Shown here piece after piece: positions 41,771 through 49,373 of a stretch of 64,000 nt of DNA (its first letter is position 1; each line of letters starts with the position of its first letter). Below the pieces are notes generated by a model, which did no database searches, was not told the origin of the DNA, and was given only the letters and a program-made list of their open reading frames with translations. The DNA is from Dokdonella_A sp963834755 (GTDB taxonomy: Bacteria > Pseudomonadota > Gammaproteobacteria > Xanthomonadales > Rhodanobacteraceae), in NCBI GenBank assembly GCA_963834755.1, contig CAWICQ010000012.1, positions 496,001-560,000 on the forward strand. The letters are read 5' to 3'. Both the position numbers and the translations under genes were made by a program.

Positions 41771-42559
41771 CGGCGCAATACCGCGCGCACGCTGCCGAGA
41801 TAACCGCCGCCGAACAGGTTGAGATGGTTGATCAAATGGTAGAGGTTGTAGATCGGCGCGCGCTCACGCCATTCGCGATCGATGCCGGCCTCGGCTTCGT
41901 AGGCCGCGAAGAAATGCTGCCGGCGGTTCACCGAACAGCGTCAGCATCGCAAGATCAGTTTCCGCCCAGCCGTGATGCACGGCGCCAGCATCGATCAACG
42001 CGAGCTCGCCGTCGGCGCACGCATGGAGGTTCGCGATCCAGAGATCGCCATGAACCAGCACGGGCGGCGCGGCCGGCGCGAGATCGGCGAGCCGTTCGCA
42101 GATGCGATCGAGACGGTGCGTGTCGTTTTCGTCGAGGAGTCCGCGCGCGCGCGCGTGCTTTGCCTGCGCGCGTAAGCGGCGCTCGGCAAAGAACGAATAG
42201 CCGTCGACCGAACGCGTGTTGTCCTGCGGACTGTCGCCGCACCAGCCGTCGGCGTCGAAGCCGAAAGATTTCGCGGCCAAGCGATGCATGCGGGCGAGAT
42301 CGGCGCCGGCGCGTTCCCAGTCGCCACGTTGCGGACGGCCCGAGCCGAGGTCCTCGATCAGGATCCCGTGCTCGCAGACGGCGAAGACATCCGGTACGCG
42401 CAATGCGCTGGCTTCGCGCAGCGCAGCGAGGCCGCGCGCTTCCGCATCGAAAAACCCGGCGGGAGCGCCGTGCCGCACTTTCGCCAGCGCCGATCGCCCG
42501 TCGCGCAGCCTGATGCGATGCAATCCGTCCGGCAGGCGGGCGAGCGCTTCGTCGTCCAT
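41761..42559 (-). pseudogene. Fructosamine kinase family protein with a one-base frameshift
   Basis: The product phosphorylates glycated (Amadori) amines for deglycation. The kinase-like fold is clear: AKVRHGAPAGFFDAEA with the ATP lysine, VLVHGDLWIANLH (HGDLWxxN catalytic loop), and LIDAGAVHHGWAETDLAML (metal site). The frame is lost near 41914. The next frame reads FFAAYEAEAGIDREWR then YNLYHLINHLNLFGGGYLGS and stops at 41761. The span is 799 bases, one over a multiple of three; removing one base gives 265 residues. Confidence 0.85.
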
Positions 42560-42584
42560 CGTTGTCGGTATCGGCACTCGAAGG

Positions 42585-42613
42585 TTGTCTCGGCTGCGGC
42601 CGCCCCGTATCAT
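42585..42613 (+). promoter_or_regulatory. Sigma-70 promoter of tRNA-Ser
   Basis: TTGTCT (42585-42590) and TATCAT (42608-42613) are 17 bases apart. Initiation near 42620 would leave a leader of about seven bases. Confidence 0.75.
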
Positions 42614-42626
42614 GCGCGCCCGCTCT

Positions 42627-42717
42627 GGAGAGGTGGCAGAGTGGTCGAATGCGCCGGATTCGAAATCCGGTTTACGGTTCTACCGTAACGTGGGTTCGAA
42701 TCCCACCCTCTCCGCCA
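42627..42717 (+). tRNA. tRNA-Ser(CGA)
   Basis: This 91-nt class II tRNA has the CCA end encoded. The acceptor GGAGAGG pairs with CCTCTCC, and the anticodon stem CCGGA/TCCGG encloses TTCGAAA with anticodon CGA, which reads TCG. The long variable arm forms TTACGG/CCGTAA. It is the only complete tRNA of a series: degenerate copies of its 3' half recur at 43.83 and 45.23 kb, and its last bases again at 49.0 kb, so it marks an integration site. Confidence 0.97.
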
Positions 42718-43026
42718 TCGACCTGTCCTATCAGAGACAGAGACTCGATAGACCACATGAATCGCGCCGAAGAGGCGCGATTTTGCGTTTTGGGGTCCGA
42801 ACTGCTTCGCGGCCACGAGCCGACTATTGCTCGATTTCGAGCGGATGTCTCCAGCTCGGAATAACCCCAGGAACGCGCAACTTGCAATTTCCAATTGTTA
42901 AGCGGTTGGCGCGAGTCTCCGCGCTTGGCGTCGAGACAAGCTTGTAGCGTTACCATCGTGGGCATGCAGTTTTCTCTTCCTCGTGCCTGTCTCGCAACGA
43001 TCGCTTCAATCTGTTGCGGTGCAACG
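42683..43026 (+). repeat. tRNA-Ser 3' end plus downstream module, copy 1
   Basis: This is the copy attached to the functional tRNA. Reading from the T arm it has CCATCGACCTGTCCTATCAG, the terminator hairpin, TTTTGGGGTCCGAACTGCTT, AGCCGACTATTGCTCG, TTGTTAAGCGGTTGGCGCGA and, 294 bases after the tRNA, the imperfect hairpin CTGTTGCGGTGCAACG. Copies 2 to 4 share this order of elements with point differences. Confidence 0.82.
42760..42791 (+). terminator. Intrinsic terminator of tRNA-Ser
   Basis: A nine-base stem (AATCGCGCC with GGCGCGATT, loop GAAGA) is followed by TTGCGTTTT. The hairpin is kept in all four module copies by compensating loop changes, which suggests the whole module was copied from this spot. 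Confidence 0.85.
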
Positions 43027-43105
43027 ATTTTCCGCCCAGCGCAAGACTGACGCGCCGTTCGGCGACAAAGTACCGAAGGCGTGCAATCCTCTCAGGGAGA
43101 TCCCG

Positions 43106-43738
43106 ATGTACGACTCATCCACCCAGTCCGATCTGATCCGCTTTACCGGCGTCGAGGCCGGATCAACCGTCATCGACGTCTATCCGGGCGATGGCGACTG
43201 GACGCGGCTCTTCTCCGACCTCGTTGGACCGAAAGGACGCGTGTATAGCTTCGTGCCGGCCGAAGTCGCGCATTTCAAGAACGACCCGGTCGGCCGCATG
43301 CGAGAGCTTGCGAACGAGGCGGGCCGAGAGAATGTCGAAGCCGTGTCGGCAAACGTCGTTGCACTGGCGGATGTAACGCAGCCCGCCGACGTCCTATGGC
43401 TGCACCTCTTCTACCACGATCTCCACACCACACTGATCCAGGCCAAGGGCGCGACGGCTGCCGACTTCAATCGAGCGGTTTACGATCAGCTCAAGCCCGG
43501 TGGCTCGTACGTCATCGTGGACCACGCTGCGACCGCCGGCTCAGGGACAAATGATACTCAGTCGTTGCACCGTATCGACCCGGCCGTCGTCCGCAAGGAG
43601 GTGGAGGCAGCCGGCTTCGTACTCGACGCGCAAAGCAACCTGCTCGCGAAGAAGGACGATCCGCACTCGGCCAAGGTGTTCGAGCCTTCGATCAAGGGCG
43701 AGACCGACCGCTTCGCCTACCGGTTCGTGAAGCGATAG
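43106..43738 (+). CDS. Class I SAM-dependent methyltransferase-like protein
   Basis: The 210-residue product resembles predicted methyltransferases of the COG4798 type. VIDVYPGDGDWTRLFSDLVGPKGRVY stands at the position of SAM motif I, and QLKPGGSYVIVDHAA is the family strand. The usual first glycine-rich GxGxG is changed to YPGDGD, as in the family. AGGGAGA precedes ATG 43106 at six bases. It is the only gene between module copies 1 and 2 and looks intact. Substrate unknown. Confidence 0.8.
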   Translation: MYDSSTQSDLIRFTGVEAGSTVIDVYPGDGDWTRLFSDLVGPKGRVYSFVPAEVAHFKNDPVGRMRELANEAGRENVEAVSANVVALADVTQPADVLWLHLFYHDLHTTLIQAKGATAADFNRAVYDQLKPGGSYVIVDHAATAGSGTNDTQSLHRIDPAVVRKEVEAAGFVLDAQSNLLAKKDDPHSAKVFEPSIKGETDRFAYRFVKR

Positions 43739-43829
43739 GTTTGGAGTGGAATTGAGCTTAGGTTGCTCAAGGTGCGCTAAGCTACTGAAGGAGAAGGGCA
43801 CGAAGACACAAATCCACTAGTGTCTTTCT

Positions 43830-44162
43830 CCGTAACGTGAGTTCGAATACTAAGCGCTCCGCCATCGACCTGTCCGATCAGAGACAGAGACTCGATAGTT
43901 CTCGCAAATCGCGCCCCTGTGGCGCGATTTTGCGTTTTGGGGTCCGAACTGGTTCGCGGCCACGAGCCGACTATTGCTCGAATTCCGGCAGAAGTCTCCA
44001 GAAGGAATTTTGCGAGTTCGGAGTTCGAAGCTTGCAATCCGCGCTTGTTAAGCGGTTAGCGCAAGTCTCCATGCCTCGCGGACGAGACAGCATTCTGCTG
44101 GTCTCCAAGGCAGCGCGTCGCACTCACACTGCCACATCGTGCAAGCTGTTGCGGGGCAACAG
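43830..44162 (+). repeat. Degenerate tRNA-Ser 3' half plus module, copy 2
   Basis: Homology to the tRNA starts ahead of this interval in the anticodon arm (AAATCC at 43811) and continues as CCGTAACGTGAGTTCGAATA. The T stem and acceptor are then eroded, but GCTCCGCCATCGACCTGTCC is restored. The terminator hairpin, TTTTGGGGTCCGAACTGGTT, AGCCGACTATTGCTCG, TTGTTAAGCGGTTAGCGCAA and the perfect hairpin CTGTTGCGGGGCAACAG follow in the same order as copy 1. It ends 19 bases before the DUF6869 start. Confidence 0.82.
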
Positions 44163-44180
44163 CATTGACCTAGGCCGCCC

Positions 44181-44849
44181 ATGACTAAGTCTGCAAACTT
44201 CAGAATTGGCGAAAAGGTCATTAAGAGTTCTGCGAGATGGGCCACTAACGATGACGGTGCGTGGCCCCCTGGCGTTGGCATCGGTGAGGTCGTCGAGGCG
44301 CCACAAAGTTCCTCTGAGTTCGCTGCAGTTGAAGTGCGGTGGCATGAAAGTCGAAGCACGGAACGCTGCGAGGATCTCGTTGCTGCCGCATCGAGTTTTG
44401 CGCTGGATCAGTTGGCAAGCGCATGGATCGAAGCTCAGGAACAGAGCGATCACGGATCGCCTGCAGTGCAGACGGTGATCGACCTTTCGTATAACGACGC
44501 TGACTTGTGCTGGGGCTTCGTTGAGGCCGTAGTTAAGAAAGGGATGACTACCGAAATTGGCGGAGCTCTCGCAGCTGGCCCAGTTGAAGACCTTTTAGTC
44601 TACTTCCCAACTCAGTATTTCGATCGAGTCAAGGCAGCCGCCATGACAGACGAAAGCTTCCGTGCTGCGTTACGTATGGTCTGGCTCGATGGAAACGACT
44701 CTCCCCTATGGCGGGAGTTCTACCCTATGGCGGGAGTTCTACGCCTTCGTCGGCACGGAACCGCCATTCCCACCAGGTTGGGACAAATCCTGAAAGCCTA
44801 CACTGACGACCTCGCCGGGACGTGTTCTGGAGGGACAAAGAGCACTTAG
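44181..44849 (+). pseudogene. DUF6869-like gene, C-terminus shifted by a 19-bp duplication
   Basis: ATG 44181 opens a frame whose middle (VIDLSYNDADLCWGFVEAVV, then ALAAGPVEDLL) matches DUF6869-type proteins of unknown role. Near the end a 19-bp unit is present twice in tandem (44704-44741). Removing one copy gives SPLWREFYAFVGTEPPFPPG, then WDKS and a stop near 44791. With both copies the frame slips and runs to 44849 with an unrelated tail (YPMAGVLRLRRHG). The gene has visibly lower GC and different codon use from the core genes, suggesting transfer. It is best read as a recently damaged gene that still makes most of the protein. Confidence 0.68.
44704..44741 (+). repeat. 19-bp tandem duplication
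   Basis: The unit CCCTATGGCGGGAGTTCTA is present twice without a gap. Nineteen is not a multiple of three, so the reading frame of the surrounding gene changes at this point. Confidence 0.95.
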
Positions 44850-45160
44850 ACACAAGACGCCGAATCCACTATCAGCGCGCAGCGCTATCCGAAGACGAGG
44901 AGTTTGCTGCTAGCGAGAAGGAATTGCGGGAATCGCCAAACCGCTTCGTCGGCGCGGCACCTCTGATCGTACTGACGCAGGCGCCCGCAAACTCCGATGC
45001 GATCGGGTACGTCTGGGTCGGTCTGAACGCTCGGCTGACCGGATGGTCGCTGCGAGGGACTCAGATCGTGGTCCCGGATGTCGGACACGCTATCGAACTT
45101 GAGCGCCCCGACCTGGTAATTGATGCGCTCGAGAAGGCTATCGCGCTCATCAAGCAGTAG
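44822..45160 (+). pseudogene. Alpha/beta-hydrolase C-terminal remnant
   Basis: About 112 codons match only the end of alpha/beta hydrolases: PLIVLTQAPANSDAI is the strand before the acid residue, and VVPDVGHAIELERPDLVIDA carries the catalytic-type histidine and the terminal helix. The nucleophile elbow and N-terminal two-thirds are missing. No ribosome site precedes the GTG at 44822. It overlaps the shifted end of the DUF6869 gene, and copy 3 of the tRNA module starts 72 bases later. Confidence 0.65.
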
Positions 45161-45231
45161 TGGTAGCGATTCAGCGATATGTTGTTGAATACATTAGGCC
45201 CACAAGACAATGAGTCCACTTTGATCATTGG

Positions 45232-45490
45232 CCGTAACGTGGATTCGAATACACAGTGCCCGCCCTCGACCTGTCCTATCGGAGACAGAGACTCGATAGA
45301 TAGTGTGAATCGCGACCTTGTGGCGCGATTTTGCGTTTTGGTGTCCCAACTGCTTCACCGCCACAAGCCGACTATTGCTCGATTTCTATCAGAAGTCTCC
45401 CGCCGGAATTTCCGCGAGTTCGGAGCCCGAAGCTGGCAATCCGTGCTTGTTAAGAGGTTAGCGCGAGTCTCCACGTCCGAGCACGGAGTC
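45232..45490 (+). repeat. Degenerate tRNA-Ser 3' half plus module, copy 3
   Basis: CCGTAACGTGGATTCGAATA is the T-arm region, then the acceptor is eroded before CCTCGACCTGTCCTATCGGA. The terminator hairpin, AGCCGACTATTGCTCGATTT and TTGTTAAGAGGTTAGCGCGA follow. The last hairpin seen in the other copies is not recognisable here. Upstream, CAATGA/TCATTG could still form a variable-arm-like stem. No gene is seen between this copy and the GNAT gene. Confidence 0.78.
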
Positions 45491-45686
45491 ACACGCGCAC
45501 CATGTACGAGCCATATCACGGAATTAGTCAAAGCTGCTTGAGAAGATCGGGTCGTGCGGATCAGCTGTGAGTTCGATCGTCGACGTGCTGCGCCAAGCGC
45601 TTCAAGTGGGCGTAAACGCTCGCATCCGCCCGACAAGGGGACGCGGCTCTGGATCGTGCACGGCGACTAGAAGGCGGCGTAGTGCT

Positions 45687-46211
45687 TCACCCTGATTTAC
45701 CGAGTCCTTCCCGCGCACTGAATGCCTGATGATATGAGACAGTGCCGTGCGGCCGAGATAAATCAAACGAGATCGCCTGGAAGTATTCAGGCGGAACATC
45801 CGGAAGAATGAGATTCGGATCGGCCTGGAAGCCAAAGCGGCTGTAGTATTTTGGGTCCCCGAGCACTACACAGCCGGCCGCGCCATGCTCGCGAAGGATA
45901 CGCAAAGCATCGTGCATAAGGCGGGAACCCACGCCACGACGTTGATGTTCAGGCAGTACTGAGATGGGACCGAGCCCGAACCAGCCAGGCGCACCATTCG
46001 ATATAAATACCGGCGACACAGCCACGTGTCCGATCACAGCGCCCTCAGCATCCGCGACGCGTGAGATCGTGAGGAGCCCGGCCTCACGCAACGCGGCGAT
46101 GATGAACTGCTCGGTGTGACTCGTGTGTGGTGCGTTCGTAAACGCAGAGATCGTCACGGCTTCAATTGCGGGAGCATCAGCCGCGGTCTCATTTCTGATC
46201 TTGATATTCAT
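45687..46211 (-). CDS. GNAT acetyltransferase (YhbS-like)
   Basis: The 174-residue product is a GNAT of the COG3153 group. Motif A is LGPISVLPEHQRRGVGSRLM, followed by GAAGCVVLGDPKYYSRFGFQ and the C-terminal GTVSYHQAFSA, all typical. The substrate is unknown. ATG 46211 is chosen where homology starts; no clear ribosome site. It lies in the third segment of the tRNA-Ser island, opposite in direction to the other cargo. Confidence 0.85.
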   Translation of the reverse strand: MNIKIRNETAADAPAIEAVTISAFTNAPHTSHTEQFIIAALREAGLLTISRVADAEGAVIGHVAVSPVFISNGAPGWFGLGPISVLPEHQRRGVGSRLMHDALRILREHGAAGCVVLGDPKYYSRFGFQADPNLILPDVPPEYFQAISFDLSRPHGTVSYHQAFSAREGLGKSG

Positions 46212-46498
46212 TGGGACTATTCTGCGCGCGTCGTGAGTGTCTCGAGTCCGGCGACGTCGATCATCCACAGCAGGGTGTCTGTTTCAAGTGGAATGTCGGA
46301 CGTGGCCAGAAACAGCCATACCTCATCCACGATCCCGGGATCATCTCAGCTTCCAGCGGTCACAGCCGTTTCGCGAGCGATCGCGGGAGTTCGTCCGCTC
46401 GTCGCAGTGAAAGGATTTTCGCCCAATCGAGGTCTCATGGAGATCGCACAATATCGGAGCTGTTGTTTCTCGCCGTTGCACGATTACGGGAGGATCCG

Positions 46499-48091
46499 AT
46501 GCGCCGCTCCATCACTGATATTCCTGCCGTGCGCCTGTTCCTACTCGGCGCGATCCTCATGGCGTCGACGCCGGTGCGAGCTCAGCAAACCCGCGTCGTC
46601 GTGGTATCGGGCGACGCCGCCCCTGACGGCAACGGCGTGATCGCGAATCTCATCGCGGATTCGTCGCCAGGCGACACCGGCCACGGGCCGGCACTGAACA
46701 ACGCAGGTCAGGCGGTAACGCCCGCACTGCTCGACGAGACGAGCGGCGGCGACGCGGACGATTCGGGCCTCTTCCTCTACGACGGCGCGCGCCTCGTTCA
46801 ACTTGCGCGCGAGGGCCAACCGTCGCCGGATGGAGACGGCGTGCTGAACCTCTTCAACAATGCCGAGCCGATCGCACTGAACGCCGGAGGCCGCACCGCG
46901 TTCCTCGGCTTTCTGAGGCATAGCTCGAGCGGCGAGCTGCTGGCGCCGGCAATATTTTCGATTGGACCGACCGGCGAGGATCTCTCGATCTTCTTGCGCG
47001 ATGGCGATCCGTCGCCCGACGGCGACAGTACGATCCAGTACGTATTGCAACCCGCTTCGCTGACCGATGCGGACACGATTGCATTCAGCGCCCGATTCGC
47101 ATCCGCGGATCCACTCGGCGACTCCGGTATGGTGCGCGGAAATCTGCTGACCGGAGACGCGGCCGTCGTCGCGCGTGCGGGACAGAGCGTACCCGGCGGC
47201 AGCGGGCAGTTTTCGCTAATCAGTGCGATCGCGGCCAGCGATGCTGGCAGCGGAGTTTTCTTCGGCACGATCCGGGGCAGCCAAGTCTCGGTCGACGATC
47301 AGGGCGTATTCCTCGCCAACGCTTCGGGCGCGCTGACGACCATCGCGCGCTATGGGGACGCCAACCCCGACGGCCCCAATCTCTTCAATGCGATCCAGGG
47401 CACCGGCGCGTCGCCGGACGCCTCGATCATAGGCATCGGTGCTTTTCTTGCGCAAACCGTCGACGGCGGGATCACGAGCGACGGCCTGTTCGAGTTCCAG
47501 GACGGCGCGCTGAATGCCGTCGTGCAATTCGACGATCCGGCGCCAAACGGCGGCCTGTTCGTCGGCTTTGGTGCGCCGAAGTTCCAGCCAGAGATCATTC
47601 CCATCGAGCTGAATGCGCGGGGTCAGCTCGGGTTCTTCGGCTTCGTGGCGCGCGGCGGCAATACGTTCCGCGGAATCTATCGATGCGATGCGCCGGGCCA
47701 ATGCATCGAGATCGCGATCGATGGCCAGCCCGTTGGAGACGGGAACGGGGTGTTCCAGCTCGACAGCACGCCGTCCGCATTTACCAGCGACGACGTGCCC
47801 CACATGAACGCGAACGGCGACATCGCGTTCTTCACCAATCTCGTCGATGCGGACATGGGGATTACCGCGAATGAGGGCATCTTCTACTACAGCGATGCGC
47901 GCGGACTTCTGAAGGTCATCCGCAAGGGCGATGCGCTCCTGGGCAGTACTGTCGCCGATCTCCGTTTCAGCGGTGGATTCAACGACGCGGGTCAGGTTGC
48001 CTACAACTTTGCGCTTGCCGACGGGCGCAGCGGGCTTGCGATCTGGTCGCCGTCCACGACCGATGCCATTTTTCGCGACGGATTCGACTGA
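46499..48091 (+). CDS. Secreted NxxGxxAF-repeat protein with IFxxGFD tail
   Basis: The 530-residue product has a signal peptide (VRLFLLGAILMASTPVRAQQ, cut near residue 27) and about six to eight repeats in which NxxGxxAF-like signatures recur (NAGGRTAFLG, NARGQLGFFG, NANGDIAFFT, NDAGQVAYNF) between GD.SPDG segments. This is the choice-of-anchor tandem-repeat type, a probable beta-propeller. The C-terminus STTDAIFRDGFD matches the tails of the beta-helix and Kelch proteins. GGGAGG precedes ATG 46499 at six bases. Function unknown; surface or secreted localisation is likely. Confidence 0.82.
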   Translation: MRRSITDIPAVRLFLLGAILMASTPVRAQQTRVVVVSGDAAPDGNGVIANLIADSSPGDTGHGPALNNAGQAVTPALLDETSGGDADDSGLFLYDGARLVQLAREGQPSPDGDGVLNLFNNAEPIALNAGGRTAFLGFLRHSSSGELLAPAIFSIGPTGEDLSIFLRDGDPSPDGDSTIQYVLQPASLTDADTIAFSARFASADPLGDSGMVRGNLLTGDAAVVARAGQSVPGGSGQFSLISAIAASDAGSGVFFGTIRGSQVSVDDQGVFLANASGALTTIARYGDANPDGPNLFNAIQGTGASPDASIIGIGAFLAQTVDGGITSDGLFEFQDGALNAVVQFDDPAPNGGLFVGFGAPKFQPEIIPIELNARGQLGFFGFVARGGNTFRGIYRCDAPGQCIEIAIDGQPVGDGNGVFQLDSTPSAFTSDDVPHMNANGDIAFFTNLVDADMGITANEGIFYYSDARGLLKVIRKGDALLGSTVADLRFSGGFNDAGQVAYNFALADGRSGLAIWSPSTTDAIFRDGFD

Positions 48092-48463
48092 GTCACCTGC
48101 TTATGAAGAAGCCGATTGGGGTGACCCTCAGAGCACAATCAAACGAGATCCAGGCGATCCGATTCCAGGCATGTCTTGGCTTATCTTTTCGAACATGAAG
48201 ACTGCATGACGCCCGACGATCCATAAAGGCGCACGGCAATGGTCTGCAAAACCCACAACGGCATGCTCATCATGACTGCGGGCCGAGAAGTCTTCACGTT
48301 CCACGCGAATTTCAGATACCCCGGAAAAGTCTTAAGAAGGACAGCCGCCTGAGGGCCAAACGGGCGCGATCCTGAGGCAGACCGCCGGTTTCCAACAACG
48401 GACGGCGTGCATGCACATCCTGGAGAGGATGGGATTTCCAAATGCCGTCGAGAATTGCAGATG
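48092..48463. other. Gap without a supported gene
   Basis: About 370 bases after the NxxGxxAF gene. Both strands have short open frames, but none has a ribosome site or family-like sequence. Composition is lower in GC than the core, as elsewhere in the island. Confidence 0.45.
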
Positions 48464-48709
48464 TCACTGCATCCGGTGCAGCCCTTTGGACTGGAGGTTT
48501 CTGTCGATCTCATCGAAATTGAGTCGCGAGTCGAAGTTCGACCGTCCTCCGTCCCATCTGAAACTGAGCGTAGCGCGGTCCACGTACTGATTTTCGATTT
48601 GCACGTCAGTGATGCCGCTCACGGCAGACAGCACTTGAGATGCCTCTGCACCTATTGCATAGATTTCGGCCGGAGCCGATGTCCTCTTCACCATCATCGA
48701 ACTGCGCAT
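48464..48709 (-). CDS. Small protein of unknown function
   Basis: The 81-residue product starts at ATG 48709 with AAGGGGA six to seven bases ahead, a strong site. The sequence EIYAIGAEASQVLSAVSGIT, then DVQIENQYVDRATLSFRW, looks like a compact alpha-beta protein. I recognise no family. The frame continues upstream, but that part overlaps the phased TTCCCTGTT repeats and reads as artefact. It lies at the distal end of the tRNA-Ser island. Confidence 0.45.
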   Translation of the reverse strand: MRSSMMVKRTSAPAEIYAIGAEASQVLSAVSGITDVQIENQYVDRATLSFRWDGGRSNFDSRLNFDEIDRNLQSKGLHRMQ

Positions 48710-48810
48710 AGTTGTTCCCCTTGGCCAAGCACGCACTTTACGTGCCGACCGCTGAACAGGACGTTCGAATCCTTGCGGACCGCACAGGGGAACACGAAGT
48801 CCCTGCAACA

Positions 48811-48961
48811 TTCCCTGTTCGTTCCCTGATGGCTCCCTGATCCTTTCCCTGTTAAGAGAGCACGATTTCGGCCGCCAGGTGCCTCGAACCCTCGCCGCCT
48901 CCGGCGTTGAGCCCAAGAACTGGGCCGGAGACGCACGAATTACCCTGTTAATTTCCCTGTT
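48811..48961. repeat. Helically phased TTCCCTGTT repeats
   Basis: TTCCCTGTT-like nonamers start at 48811, 48822, 48833 and 48845 (TTCCCTGTT, TTCCCTGAT, CTCCCTGAT, TTCCCTGTT), then at 48941 (TACCCTGTT) and 48953 (TTCCCTGTT), followed by an inverted GGGAA. Spacing is 11-12 bases within each group, about one helical turn. They lie directly ahead of module copy 4 and look like protein-binding iterons. Confidence 0.72.
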
Positions 48962-49005
48962 CACGGGAATTTCGTCGGAGACGAGTTGATGCAAGACTGT
49001 GCACA

Positions 49006-49302
49006 CCGCCATCGACCTGTCCTATCAGAGACAGAGACTCCGTAGGCCTCACGAATCGCGCCAAATGGCGCGATTTCGCGTTATGAGGTCCGAACTCCTT
49101 TCGGCCCGCTGTCGCACAATCGCTCGATCTCGCGGCGTTGTCTCTGCTGGCCAATTGGCCCAGTCCGGAGTCGCCTCCGCTTCCATCGTAAGGGCCGGTC
49201 GTTGTCGCGAACCTCCATGCTCGGTCGCGCAGACTCGGCGTTTTCAAACGATGCTCGTGAACTCTAGATGCTGTCGCCCGCGTCGCTGTTGCGCGGCAAC
49301 AG
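49006..49302 (+). repeat. tRNA-Ser end plus module, copy 4
   Basis: The first 35 bases (49006-49040) are identical to 42712-42746, starting at the last six bases of the tRNA. The rest diverges more than in copies 2 and 3, but the terminator hairpin (AATCGCGCC, loop AAAT), GAGGTCCGAACTCCTT, GCTCGATCTCG and the closing hairpin CTGTTGCGCGGCAACAG are kept. No tRNA T arm precedes it. This is a plausible distal attachment site. Confidence 0.78.
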
Positions 49303-49373
49303 AACGGGATTCGCGGTGATCCATGTTGCTGGCAACGCTGCAAGCGTTCACGCACTGGAAAACTTGCCGTCTA

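Noticed and set aside
43811..45260. Additional tRNA-Ser genes at module copies 2 and 3
   Set aside because: The 5' half and acceptor stem are missing, so no cloverleaf can form.
48181..48513. Minus-strand frame of 110 codons after the NxxGxxAF gene
   Set aside because: No ribosome site, overlaps the better-supported 81-residue gene, and composition does not look like a folded protein.
42683..49302. Integron with attC sites, because GTTAAGC/GTTAGCG cores recur between single genes
   Set aside because: No intI gene, no paired RYYYAAC arm at the right distance, and the repeats start with tRNA sequence and a terminator, which attC sites do not.
42683..49302. CRISPR-like array
   Set aside because: Only four long, unevenly spaced and diverged repeats with genes between them; no cas genes.
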